From an uncultured delta proteobacterium (GTDB taxonomy: Bacteria; Myxococcota_A; Polyangia; Polyangiales; Polyangiaceae), in the NCBI GenBank assembly GCA_903893335.1, contig CAITLX010000804.1:1-11209 (forward strand): 11,209 nucleotides of DNA. Direction: 5' to 3'. Under the pieces are notes generated by a model, which saw nothing but the letters and a program-made list of their open reading frames with translations, was not told where the DNA came from and made no database searches. This document shows, in pieces, positions 1-6,722 of the stretch (the first letter of the stretch is position 1; each line of letters begins with the position of its first letter). A program made the translations under genes and the position numbers.

Positions 1-87
1 ACCGACGTCGCGGTGCGGGCCGTGCGCAAGCGCGACGTCGCGTCGCTCCGCCTCGCGCTCGACGACATGCTCGGCGCAGCCTCGTAG
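1..87 (+). CDS. 3' end of an unidentified protein-coding gene (partial)
   Basis: An open frame runs in from the left edge for 28 codons and stops at TAG (85-87). The visible residues are rich in Arg, Ala, Val and Asp and end in LALDDMLGAAS. Nearly all codons end in G or C, as in the other genes here, and a strong hairpin follows 16 bases after the stop, which supports a genuine gene end. The fragment is too short to assign to a family. The piece VASLRLALDDML could be a C-terminal helix of a small domain, but no function is claimed. Confidence 0.55.
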   Translation, partial: TDVAVRAVRKRDVASLRLALDDMLGAAS

Positions 88-89
88 CT

Positions 90-191
90 GCTCGAAGCGT
101 GAGGAGCCCGCGCAGGCGGGCTCGGAAGCGTGTGATCGAGCGCGCGCGAGCGGGCTCCGAAGGTCGGTGCTGGGCCCGCGCGAGCGGGCTC
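90..191. repeat. Three imperfect tandem copies of a 34-bp hairpin-bearing element
   Basis: The 8-mer GCGGGCTC occurs at 116-123, 150-157 and 184-191, spaced exactly 34 bases apart. It is preceded by GCGCAG, GCGCGA and GCGCGA respectively. The front of each unit is also similar: GAAGCGTG at 94-101 and 125-132, and the degenerate GAAGGTCGGTG at 159-169. Copies 1 and 3 fold into strong stems, while copy 2 has lost most of its left arm. The array fills the gap between the convergent ends of the left-edge gene and the bolA-like gene. A dispersed extragenic palindromic element or a duplicated terminator would both fit. Confidence 0.6.
104..123. terminator. Perfect 8-bp stem hairpin between convergent genes, possible terminator
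   Basis: The sequence GAGCCCGCGCAGGCGGGCTC is a perfect inverted repeat with an 8-bp GC-rich stem (104-111 with 116-123) and a 4-base GCAG loop. It begins 17 bases after the TAG of the left-edge gene. No T-tract follows on either strand, so it is not a canonical intrinsic terminator. In very GC-rich genomes such hairpins often mark transcript ends or protect 3' ends. It is also copy 1 of the 34-bp repeat. Confidence 0.4.
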
Positions 192-192
192 A
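171..192. terminator. Hairpin overlapping the stop codon of the bolA-like gene
   Basis: Bases 174-179 (GCCCGC) pair with 184-189 (GCGGGC) around a GCGA loop. The stem extends outward through a G-T wobble (173/190), G-C (172/191) and T-A (171/192), giving about 9 paired positions. The right arm contains the TGA stop of the minus-strand BolA-family gene. It may end or stabilise that transcript, but there is no T-tract. It is copy 3 of the local 34-bp repeat. Confidence 0.3.
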
Positions 193-444
193 GCGAGCGC
201 GCGTGCGCAGCGTGTCGATGGCGTGCACGGGTGCCGCGTCGCCCTTCATGAGGTGCGCGATCGAGGCGTACACGCGGCGGTGCGCCGCGATCATGCTCGC
301 CCCCTCGAACGACGGCGACACGACGTCGAGCGCGTAGTGCCCTCCCCCGCCCCCCTCGACCCGGACGTCGGCGCCGGGGATGGCGGTCGCGACCGCCTCG
401 CGTACGAGTTCGGCGACGGAGACGGGCGTGGGGCTGGTGGACAT
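190..444 (-). CDS. BolA/IbaG family protein
   Basis: This 84-residue protein has the size and pattern of the BolA family: small cytosolic proteins that partner monothiol glutaredoxins and take part in iron-sulfur cluster trafficking or iron-linked regulation. Visible hallmarks are VVSPSFEGAS (residues 41-50), AHRRVY (54-59) and the C-terminal VHAIDTL (73-79), matching the family's S-x-x-F-x-G-x-S, HR-x-V-Y and HA-[IL] signatures. H36, after a run of five glycines, sits near the variable His/Cys loop, and H74 is the invariant C-terminal His. The ATG at 444 is preceded by AGAGGCG, an acceptable ribosome binding site. The gene is divergent from the HDOD gene and convergent with the left-edge gene. 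The family call is firm; the subfamily (BolA versus IbaG) and the glutaredoxin partner cannot be told from here. Confidence 0.88.
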   Translation of the reverse strand: MSTSPTPVSVAELVREAVATAIPGADVRVEGGGGGHYALDVVSPSFEGASMIAAHRRVYASIAHLMKGDAAPVHAIDTLRTRAR

Positions 445-621
445 CGCCTCTGGGGCTAGCGCACCGACGGGGGGCGCACAAACCGGACCTACGGCCGCGC
501 TCGCGCCCCGAACGCCAGCCCCTCGACGCCGAAGCGCGCCAACTCGCTGACGCCTGGCGGGCGAATCATGACGTGGTTCCGCGCAGTTGCGGCGGGCTCG
601 CGGGTTGCACAGGTCGCGGGG
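445..621. promoter_or_regulatory. Divergent intergenic region between the bolA-like and REC-HDOD genes
   Basis: This 177-bp stretch must hold the start signals for both flanking genes, since they diverge. No convincing -35/-10 pair is readable in such GC-rich DNA. Two weak inverted repeats are visible: GGGGCGC (471-477) with GCGCCCC (503-509), and CGCCAG (513-518) with CTGGCG (554-559). Either could be an operator or chance in a GC-rich background. An in-frame ATG at 568 would extend the downstream gene by 18 residues into this region. Confidence 0.35.
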
Positions 622-1842
622 ATGCCGCCTGGACCGACGTCGCAGCCGCGACCGCGCGTGCTGTTCGTCGACGACTGCGCCTTCGCGCGGCGTGCGCTCG
701 CGCGGGTGCTCTCGCTGCATGGCGAGCGGCTGGAGGCGCACTTCGCGGACGGCGCCGCGGCGGCGCTCGCCGAGCTCGAGCGCGGGACGTTCGACGCGGT
801 CGTGAGCGACCTGGCCATGGCCCCCGTCGACGGCGCCGCGCTCCTCACGGCGGTGCAGCTGCGCTGGCCCGACACGCTGCGCTTCGTGCTCTCGGGCGAC
901 GCCGACGCGGCGGGCACCCAGAACGCCGTGCCCGTCGCGCACCAGTTCTACGCCAAGCCGCTCGACGTCCCGCGGTTGCTCGCCGGGCTCGATCGCGCCC
1001 TCGCGGCGCGCCGGCAGCTCGCGGCGCCTGCCGTCCGGAGCCTGCTGGGACGCACGCAGCGGCTCCCCTCGGCGCCGCGCACCTACCACGCCCTGACGCG
1101 CGCGCTCGCCGACGTGGAGGTGAGCCTCGCCGAGGTCGCGCGCATCGTCGAGCAGGACCCTGGCGTCGCCGCGCGGCTGCTCGCCATCGCCGGCTCTCCG
1201 CTGTTCGGCACCGGCGGGCGCATCCGCACCGTGCGCGCCGCGACGACCTACCTCGGGCTCGCGCAAGTGCAGAGCGTGGTGCTCTCGGTCGAGGTCTTTC
1301 GCACCTTCGCGTCGGCGGTGCGGCGCAGCGGGCTGTCGCTCGACGACCTGCAGGCCCACGCGCTGCGCGTGGCGCTGATCGCGCGCGCGCTGGCCCCGAG
1401 GAGCCTCGCGGACGACGCTCACCTCGCGGGCCTGCTGCACGAGGTGGGGCGCCTCGTGCTCGCCTCGCGCGATCCGGTCGCGTACGGGGGGCTGGTGCGC
1501 GCGAGCGAGGGCAGCGCGCGCCGCCTGACCGAGCTGGAGCGAGCGGCGTACGGCGCGACGCACGCGGAGGTCGGCGCGGCGCTGCTCGCCTCGTGGGGGC
1601 TCCCCTCGGCCGTCGTCGAAGCGGTGGCGCACCACGTGACGCCCGCCGTCGTCGATGAGCGAACCGCGGCGCTGACCGCCGCCGTGAGCGTCGCCGACCG
1701 GATGGACGCGCGGACCTTCGACCTCGCCGGAGCTCCGGTGGACCCGGCCGACGAGTGGCTGGCCGCGCGGCTCGACCCCGAAGGCGTCGTCCGCGCCGGC
1801 GTCGAGCGCGACCGCATCGCCGCGCTCTCGACGCCCCGGTGA
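622..1842 (+). CDS. Response regulator receiver (REC) plus HDOD domain signalling protein
   Basis: This is a 406-residue cytosolic two-domain signalling protein. Residues about 12-130 form a receiver domain: acidic pair D17/D18 in VLFVDD, predicted phospho-acceptor D63 in VSDLAM, switch Ser91 in VLSGD, and conserved K112 in YAKPLD. Residues about 141-340 form an HDOD domain, with RLPSAP at the front, VEQDPGVAARLL (177-188), the degenerate HD-like GLLHEVGRL (270-278) and VAHHVTP (335-341). HDOD lacks the metal-site residues of true HD phosphohydrolases and usually acts as a non-catalytic signalling or scaffold module. I chose the ATG at 622 (GCGGGG upstream) because it begins 12 residues before the receiver strand. 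The ATG at 568, with GGCGGG upstream, is an in-frame alternative giving 424 residues. No histidine kinase is adjacent, so the input signal is unknown. Confidence 0.87.
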   Translation: MPPGPTSQPRPRVLFVDDCAFARRALARVLSLHGERLEAHFADGAAAALAELERGTFDAVVSDLAMAPVDGAALLTAVQLRWPDTLRFVLSGDADAAGTQNAVPVAHQFYAKPLDVPRLLAGLDRALAARRQLAAPAVRSLLGRTQRLPSAPRTYHALTRALADVEVSLAEVARIVEQDPGVAARLLAIAGSPLFGTGGRIRTVRAATTYLGLAQVQSVVLSVEVFRTFASAVRRSGLSLDDLQAHALRVALIARALAPRSLADDAHLAGLLHEVGRLVLASRDPVAYGGLVRASEGSARRLTELERAAYGATHAEVGAALLASWGLPSAVVEAVAHHVTPAVVDERTAALTAAVSVADRMDARTFDLAGAPVDPADEWLAARLDPEGVVRAGVERDRIAALSTPR

Positions 1843-1856
1843 CGCCGTCGGCGTCA
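1840..1856 (+). terminator. Hairpin spanning the REC-HDOD stop codon
   Basis: TGACGCC (1840-1846) and GGCGTCA (1850-1856) form a perfect 7-bp stem with a GTC loop. The first three bases of the stem are the TGA stop of the REC-HDOD gene. No T-tract follows. It may be a transcript-end structure for that gene. The next 103 bases to the GTG at 1960 contain further scattered GACGCC/GGCGTC pieces but nothing else recognisable. Confidence 0.3.
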
Positions 1857-1959
1857 GCGAGGTGACGGCCGACGCCGCTCGCCGCTCGAGCCGCGGGGCG
1901 CGCCCCCGCCGTCTGCCCGCCGCTCGGCCCACGGCCTGCTCCTTGCTCCTCCGCCGGGC

Positions 1960-2796
1960 GTGTCGGTCCTGCCCGTCGCGCCGCTCGCCTCGCCGCTCTC
2001 GGCGCGCACCTCCCCCAGCGCCACGCCTCGCCGCGTCGACACGACGTTCGCGCGCGAGCTCTCGTCGCGGCTCGAGCACCCGGCGCCGGTGCGCGAGCTG
2101 CCGCCGACCCGCACGCCGCTCTCGGGGCACGAGGCCGCGCGCGCGATCGATACGGCCTACCGACGCACGTTCGGACGAGCGCCGAGCCGCGACACGCTGG
2201 CCGTGCTCGTGGCCCAGTGGTCGCACGAGACCGGCGGCGGTCAGAGCATGTACTCCTTCAATTTCGCGGGGATCAAGGGCACCGGGCCGAGCGGGCTGAC
2301 CACCGCGCTCAAGACGCGCGAGGGGCACGACGCGACCGAGCGCACCCTCGTCGACCACTTCCGCGCGTACCGCAGCGCGGACGAGGGAGCGGCCGACTGG
2401 CTCAAGCTGCTCGGGCAGCGCTTCCCGGGCGCGGTGCGCGCCGCTGACGCGGGCGACGCCAAGGCCTTCGTCGCGAGCCTCGCGAGCGGCGGCTACTTCA
2501 CCGGCTCCGCGGAGGCCTACACGAGCTCGGTCGAGCGCCTCGCCTCGGCGGCGCTGACGCGAGGGTGGGACGCCGCGGGGCACGCGCCGCAGGGCGCCAC
2601 GCGCGCCACGCACGCCTCGCCGAACCCGCTCGCCATCGAGGTGGGGCTCCCCTCGCCCGACGTCGGCATCGCGCGTGCATTGCCGACCACTGCGTCGTTC
2701 GCCGAAGAGATCGGCCGCGCCGCGCTCCGCATCGCTCAATCGAACCCGTGGGACGAACACCATGACGCATGGACCGACGGTACCGCCGCCCCCTGA
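1960..2796 (+). CDS. GH73 (FlgJ-type) peptidoglycan glucosaminidase
   Basis: This 278-residue protein carries a glucosaminidase domain at about residues 55-200. Family marks are AQWSHETGGGQ (85-95), where E90 is the predicted catalytic acid of the usual LE-[ST]-G-x-G motif, NFAGIKG (101-107) matching NLFGIK, FRAYRSADEGAADW (134-147), and GGYFTGSAEAY (177-187) matching the GYATDPxY substrate-cleft motif. Such enzymes cut the glycan backbone of peptidoglycan. The N-terminus (1-50) is Pro/Ser/Thr/Arg-rich, with no hydrophobic signal segment. This fits FlgJ-like export through the flagellar secretion system or an unrecognised route. The C-terminal 75 residues are low complexity. The GTG start at 1960 has no clear Shine-Dalgarno; an in-frame GTG at 2089 is a shorter alternative. 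The last 35 bases overlap pseB, which suggests translational coupling. Confidence 0.78.
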   Translation: MSVLPVAPLASPLSARTSPSATPRRVDTTFARELSSRLEHPAPVRELPPTRTPLSGHEAARAIDTAYRRTFGRAPSRDTLAVLVAQWSHETGGGQSMYSFNFAGIKGTGPSGLTTALKTREGHDATERTLVDHFRAYRSADEGAADWLKLLGQRFPGAVRAADAGDAKAFVASLASGGYFTGSAEAYTSSVERLASAALTRGWDAAGHAPQGATRATHASPNPLAIEVGLPSPDVGIARALPTTASFAEEIGRAALRIAQSNPWDEHHDAWTDGTAAP

Positions 2797-3793
2797 CGCA
2801 TCCTTTCGCTGGGAGGACTCCGCCGTACTCGTGACCGGTGGCACCGGCTCGTTCGGACGCAAGTTCGTCGAGCACATGCTGCGCGACAAGAAGCCGCGCA
2901 AGCTGATCATCTTCAGCCGCGACGAGCTCAAGCAGCACGACATGCGCACCTCGGGCTACGACCACCCGAGCCTGCGCTACTTCATCGGCGACGTGCGCGA
3001 CACCGATCGCCTGCGACGCGCCATGAAGGGGGTGGACGTCGTCGTCCACGCCGCGGCGCTCAAGCAGGTGCCCGCGTGCGAGTACAACCCGATCGAGGCG
3101 GTGCTCACCAACGTCATGGGGGCGCGCAACGTCATCGACGCGACCCTCGACACCGGCGTCAAGCGCGTGCTCGCGCTCAGCACGGACAAGGCCGTGAACC
3201 CCGTCAACCTCTACGGCGCCACCAAGCTCGTGGCCGAGAAGCTCTTCGTGCAGGCCAACGCCTACGCCGGCTCGGGCCCGACGCGCTTCTCGTGCGTGCG
3301 CTACGGCAACGTCATCGGAAGCCGCGGGAGCGTGGTGCCGCTGTTCACCCGCCAGCGCTGCCAGGGCAAGGTCACCATCACCGACCCGCGCATGACGCGC
3401 TTCTGGCTCACGCTCGACCACGGCGTGCGCTTCGTCATCGACTGCATCGAGCGCATGCACGGCGGCGAGGTCTTCGTCCCGAAGATCCCGAGCATGAACA
3501 TCATGGATCTCGCGCGCGCGGTGGCGCCCGGCTGCGAGATCGAGAACATCGGCATGCGGCCCGGCGAGAAGCTGCACGAGTCGCTGCTCGGCGAGTACGA
3601 GGCGGCGCACGCGGTCGAGACCGACGACATGTTCGTCATCAAGCCCGAGCACCCCTGGTGGCAGGGCGAGAACTGGCACACGGCCCGCCCCGTCGCGCCC
3701 GGGTTCACCTACGCGAGCGACGCGAACGACGAGTTTCTCTCCATCGACGACCTCAAGCAGATGATCGGCGAGCCCACCGGGACGGCCGCGTGA
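2762..3793 (+). CDS. pseB: UDP-N-acetylglucosamine 4,6-dehydratase (inverting), PseB
   Basis: PseB performs the first committed step of pseudaminic acid synthesis: UDP-GlcNAc to UDP-2-acetamido-2,6-dideoxy-beta-L-arabino-hexos-4-ulose, with 4,6-dehydration and C5 inversion using bound NADP. The 343-residue length is typical. The Rossmann motif TGGTGSFG is at 25-32, followed by the PseB/FlaA1-specific FSRDELKQ (51-58). The catalytic residues are D142 and K143 in STDKAVNP, and Y151 with K155 in YGATK. RPGEKLHE (266-273) is also characteristic. The SRDELKQ segment and the DK/Y catalytic set separate it from the retaining LegB/PglF types. The ATG at 2762 has GGGA eight bases upstream and overlaps the GH73 gene by 35 bases. 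The stop TGA shares bases with the pseC start. Confidence 0.95.
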   Translation: MTHGPTVPPPPDASFRWEDSAVLVTGGTGSFGRKFVEHMLRDKKPRKLIIFSRDELKQHDMRTSGYDHPSLRYFIGDVRDTDRLRRAMKGVDVVVHAAALKQVPACEYNPIEAVLTNVMGARNVIDATLDTGVKRVLALSTDKAVNPVNLYGATKLVAEKLFVQANAYAGSGPTRFSCVRYGNVIGSRGSVVPLFTRQRCQGKVTITDPRMTRFWLTLDHGVRFVIDCIERMHGGEVFVPKIPSMNIMDLARAVAPGCEIENIGMRPGEKLHESLLGEYEAAHAVETDDMFVIKPEHPWWQGENWHTARPVAPGFTYASDANDEFLSIDDLKQMIGEPTGTAA

Positions 3794-4944
3794 TCCCCTA
3801 CGGCCGCCAGACGCTCGACGACGACGACGTCGCGGCGGTGGTCGCCGCGCTGCGCTCGCCCTGGCTGACGACGGGTCCGCGCGTCGACGCCTTCGAGGGC
3901 GCGGTCTGCGAGGCCGTCGGAGCGCGCCACGGCGTCGCCGTGTCGAGCGGCACCTCGGCGCTCCACGCCGCCCACGCCGCGCTCGGCCTCGGCCCGGGCG
4001 ACGAGGTCATCGTGCCCACGCTGACGTTCGTCGCGACGGCGAACGCCGCGCTCTACGTGGGCGCGACGCCGCGCTTCGCGGACGTGGACCCCTCGACGCT
4101 GCTCGTCGACCCCGCGTCCGTCGAGGCGCTCGTCGGCCCTCGCACGCGCGCCATCGTCGGCGTCGACTACGCGGGCCAGCCCTGCGACTGGGCCGCGCTG
4201 CGGCGCATCGCCGACCGGCACGGGCTGCGCCTCGTGGCCGACGCCTGCCACGCGCTCGGAGCCTCGGACCGCGGCCAGCCGGTCGGGACGCTCGCCGACG
4301 CGACCGTCCTCAGCTTCCACCCCGTCAAGCACATCACCACCTGCGAAGGGGGCATGGTGCTCACCGACGACGACGCGGTCGCGGCGCGCGCGCGGCGCTT
4401 CCGCAACCACGGCGTCTCGAGCGACCACCGTCAGCGCGCCGAGCACGGCACGCACCGCTACGAGATGGTCGAACTCGGCCACAACCTGCGCCTGTCGGAC
4501 GTCGCGTGCGCGCTCGGCGCCTCGCAGCTCGCGAAGCTGCCGGCCTTCGTCGCGCGGCGGCGCGCGATCGCCGCCCGCTACGACGCCGCGTTCGGCCCGG
4601 GCTCGCCCGTCGTGCCGCTGGTCACGCGCCCCGACGTCGTGCACGCCTACCACCTGTACGTCGTGCGACTGCGCGACGCGGCGCCGCGCGTCGCCCGCGA
4701 CGATCTCTTCACCGCGCTGCGCGAGCGCGGCGTCGGCGCGAACGTCCACTACCTGCCGGTGCACCTGCATCGCTACTACCGCGAGGCGCTCGGCACCCAC
4801 GCGGGGCTCTGCCCCAACGCAGAGGCCGCGTACGACCGCATCGTCTCGCTGCCGATGTACCCCGCGATGAGCGACGCCGACGTCGAGCACGTCGTCGCGT
4901 CGGTGCGCGACGCCTGCGCCTCGCTCACGCGCGCGACCGGGTGA
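3790..4944 (+). CDS. pseC: UDP-4-keto-sugar aminotransferase, PseC (DegT/DnrJ/EryC1 family)
   Basis: PseC is a PLP-dependent aminotransferase that converts the PseB 4-keto product to UDP-4-amino-4,6-dideoxy-N-acetyl-beta-L-altrosamine, with glutamate as amino donor. The 384-residue protein has SSGTSALH (52-59) for the PLP phosphate, D151 in VADACHALGA to contact the pyridine nitrogen, and the Schiff-base lysine K180 in SFHPVKHITTCEGGM. The HPVKxITTxEGG form is characteristic of the sugar aminotransferase subgroup including PseC. NVHYLPVH (318-325) near the C-terminus is also typical. Translation starts at GTG 3790, whose GTGA overlaps the pseB stop; GGGA lies seven bases upstream. LegC and other sugar aminotransferases are close relatives, but the pairing with PseB settles the role. 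Confidence 0.93.
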   Translation: MIPYGRQTLDDDDVAAVVAALRSPWLTTGPRVDAFEGAVCEAVGARHGVAVSSGTSALHAAHAALGLGPGDEVIVPTLTFVATANAALYVGATPRFADVDPSTLLVDPASVEALVGPRTRAIVGVDYAGQPCDWAALRRIADRHGLRLVADACHALGASDRGQPVGTLADATVLSFHPVKHITTCEGGMVLTDDDAVAARARRFRNHGVSSDHRQRAEHGTHRYEMVELGHNLRLSDVACALGASQLAKLPAFVARRRAIAARYDAAFGPGSPVVPLVTRPDVVHAYHLYVVRLRDAAPRVARDDLFTALRERGVGANVHYLPVHLHRYYREALGTHAGLCPNAEAAYDRIVSLPMYPAMSDADVEHVVASVRDACASLTRATG

Positions 4945-4947
4945 CCC

Positions 4948-5676
4948 ATGACGACCTGCGCCATCATCCAGGCCCGCACGGGCAGCACGCGCCTGCCGCG
5001 CAAGGTGCTGCAAGACATCGGCGGCAGGACGATGCTCGCTCGGGTCGTCGAGCGCGCGCGCGCCGCGCGCCTGGTCGACGAGGTCATCGTCGCGACCACG
5101 GTGCTGCCCGAGGACGACGCGATCGTCGCGGCCTGCGTCGCGCTCGACGTCCGCGTCTCGCGCGGCAGCGAGCTCGACGTGCTCGATCGCTACCACCAGG
5201 CCGCGCTCGCCGCGCGCGCCGACACCGTGGTGCGCATCACCTCGGACTGCCCGCTGCTCGACCCCGCGCTGGTCGACGAGCTCGTCGGCCGCTTCGAGGC
5301 CGAGCGCCCCGACTACGCGAGCAACTCGCTCGACCACCGCTACCCGCGCGGCCTCGACGCCGAGTGCATGACCCAGGCAGCGCTCGGGCACGCGTGGCGC
5401 GCGGCCACCCGCCCCTATGAGCGCGTCCACGTGACGCCGTACCTCTACCAGAACCCCCACCTCTTCCGCCTGCTCTCGGTGTCGCCTCCGGGCGACCACG
5501 GGCGCCACCGCTGGACGGTCGACACGCCCGCCGACCTCGCGCTCGTGCGCGCGGTGTGGGAGCGGCTCGGCCGGAGCGACTTCGGCTGGCGCGACGTGCT
5601 CGCCGTCGTGGACGGGGACGCGACGATCCGCGCGCTCAACGCGCACGTGCAGCAGAAGGCGCTCGAGGAGGGGTGA
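4948..5676 (+). CDS. SpsF-type cytidylyltransferase, probable CMP-pseudaminic acid synthetase
   Basis: This 242-residue protein belongs to the CTP_transf_3-like nucleotidyltransferases. IIQARTGSTRLPRKVL (6-21) is the nucleotide-binding loop, SDCPLLDP (99-106) carries the metal-binding Asp, YPRGLDAE (132-139) and HVTPYLY (161-167) are typical of the SpsF branch, and WTVDTPADL (189-197) follows. In this operon it probably activates pseudaminic acid, or a derivative, with CTP. It is not the usual PseF/NeuA form, which opens with IIPARGGSKR. It resembles instead the SpsF proteins first named from Bacillus spore-coat polysaccharide genes. Its ATG is 3 bases after the pseC stop, with GGGTGA just upstream. 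The specific substrate is inferred from context. Confidence 0.85.
   Translation: MTTCAIIQARTGSTRLPRKVLQDIGGRTMLARVVERARAARLVDEVIVATTVLPEDDAIVAACVALDVRVSRGSELDVLDRYHQAALAARADTVVRITSDCPLLDPALVDELVGRFEAERPDYASNSLDHRYPRGLDAECMTQAALGHAWRAATRPYERVHVTPYLYQNPHLFRLLSVSPPGDHGRHRWTVDTPADLALVRAVWERLGRSDFGWRDVLAVVDGDATIRALNAHVQQKALEEG
5665..5672 (+). promoter_or_regulatory. Shine-Dalgarno sequence that decides the pseG start
   Basis: GAGGAGGG lies inside the last codons of the cytidylyltransferase gene. Its GGAGG core (5667-5671) is seven bases from the GTG at 5679, which is ideal, but only one base from the GTG at 5673, which overlaps the upstream stop as GTGA. The spacing favours 5679 as the pseG start. 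The two starts differ by only two residues. Confidence 0.6.
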
Positions 5677-5678
5677 GC

Positions 5679-6722
5679 GTGACGCCGAGGCTGCTGGTCC
5701 GCGCCGACGCCGGTCCGCGCGTGGGGACCGGACACGTCATGCGCTGCCTCGCACTCGCGCAGGCGCACCGAGACGCCCGCGGCGCGGTGACGTTCGTGAC
5801 GGCGCCGGGCCAGGCGCCGATCGAGGCCCGACTGCGCGACGAGGGGTGCGACGTCGCCTCGGTCACCGGTTCGCCCGGCAGCCTCGAGGACGCAGCCGCG
5901 ACCGCCGCGCTCGCGGCGACGTGCGGCGCTACCTGGATCGTCGTCGATGGCTACCACCTCGACGAGGCGTTCCACGCGAGGCTGCGCGGCGGCGGCCAGC
6001 GCCTGCTCGCGCTCGACGACGGCGCGCCGCGTCGCCACGTCGCCGACCTCGTGCTCAACCAGAACCTGCACGCCGACGCCTCGGACTACGCCGATCGTGC
6101 CCCGCACACCGAGCTTCTGCTGGGCGTGCGCCACGTCCTGCTGCGCCGCGAGTTCGCCCCATTTCGCGACGAGCCCCCGGCGCCCGTCGCGCGCGTGGCA
6201 CGCCGCGTGCTCGTCACGCTCGGCGGGAGCGATCCAGACGACGTGACCTCGACCCTCCTCGATGCCCTGCAACAGGCCGACGTGGACGCCCTCCACGCCA
6301 CGGTCCTGGTCGGCGCCGCGAACCCGCGGCTCGCCGCGCTGCGCGCGCGCGCTGCGCGCACGCCCAACGTGGAGGTGCTGTCGTCGGTGTCGGACGTCGC
6401 GCGCCGCCTCGGCGAGGTGGACCTCGCGGTGACCTCCGGCGGCACCACCGTCTGGGAGCTCGCCTTCCGGGGCGTCCCGGCGATCGTCGGCGCGATCGCT
6501 CCGGTCGAGGAGCGCCTGCTCGCGGGGCTCCGCTCGCTCGGCCTGTTCGAGGTCGTGGGAGCCTTCGCCGACACCGACGCGACGTCGCTCGCGGCGCGCA
6601 TCGGTCTGCTCTCCCGCGACGCGCCCCGGCGCGAGCGGATGCGCGCCCTCGGCCGCGCGACCGTCGACGGCCGCGGGGCCGAGCGCGTACTCGAAGCGAT
6701 GCGCCACAAGGAGGCTACGTGA
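5679..6722 (+). CDS. pseG: UDP-2,4-diacetamido-2,4,6-trideoxy-beta-L-altropyranose hydrolase, PseG
   Basis: PseG removes UDP from the diacetamido sugar nucleotide by attack of water at C1, releasing the free 6-deoxy-AltdiNAc used by PseI. It has a GT-B, MurG-like fold. The 347-residue protein shows GTGHVMRC (16-23), where H19 is the predicted catalytic His of the family's GxGHxxR motif, VDGYH (89-93), VLNQN (125-129), the UDP-phosphate-binding TLGGSDPDD (180-188), and TSGGTTVWEL (252-261), matching the family GGxTTxEL motif. The C-terminal VDGRGAERV (329-337) is also typical. I use the GTG at 5679 because of the Shine-Dalgarno spacing; GTG 5673 is the alternative. SpsG is a close relative and a partner of SpsF, so this gene and the one before may have come as an SpsF/SpsG-like pair. 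Confidence 0.91.
   Translation: MTPRLLVRADAGPRVGTGHVMRCLALAQAHRDARGAVTFVTAPGQAPIEARLRDEGCDVASVTGSPGSLEDAAATAALAATCGATWIVVDGYHLDEAFHARLRGGGQRLLALDDGAPRRHVADLVLNQNLHADASDYADRAPHTELLLGVRHVLLRREFAPFRDEPPAPVARVARRVLVTLGGSDPDDVTSTLLDALQQADVDALHATVLVGAANPRLAALRARAARTPNVEVLSSVSDVARRLGEVDLAVTSGGTTVWELAFRGVPAIVGAIAPVEERLLAGLRSLGLFEVVGAFADTDATSLAARIGLLSRDAPRRERMRALGRATVDGRGAERVLEAMRHKEAT
6708..6714 (+). promoter_or_regulatory. Strong Shine-Dalgarno for the epimerase-like gene
   Basis: AAGGAGG, inside the last codons of pseG, lies four bases before the GTG at 6719. It is the best match to the anti-Shine-Dalgarno in the operon and fixes the non-ATG start of the downstream gene. Confidence 0.65.

Noticed and set aside
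2836..2856. TGGCAC followed by CGGCTCGTTC, resembling a sigma-54 promoter
   Set aside because: The -12 TTGC element is missing, and the bases encode the conserved TGGTGSFG cofactor motif of PseB, so the match is explained by coding.
190..2949. A 919-codon minus-strand open frame running across the REC-HDOD and GH73 genes
   Set aside because: Only its last 84 codons (444 to 190) look like a real protein (BolA family). The rest is Arg/Gly/Ala-rich low-complexity translation opposite well-supported plus-strand genes, as is usual in very GC-rich DNA.
3709..5646. A 645-codon minus-strand open frame opposite pseC and the cytidylyltransferase
   Set aside because: The composition is dominated by Arg, Ala, Val, Gly and His-Asp runs with no family motif. 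The plus strand holds complete enzymes with catalytic motifs.
6336..6362. An alternating GC run (GCGCGCGCGC) that could be called Z-DNA or a hairpin
   Set aside because: It lies within pseG and encodes an ordinary Ala/Arg-rich helix. Such runs are common in this GC-rich DNA.
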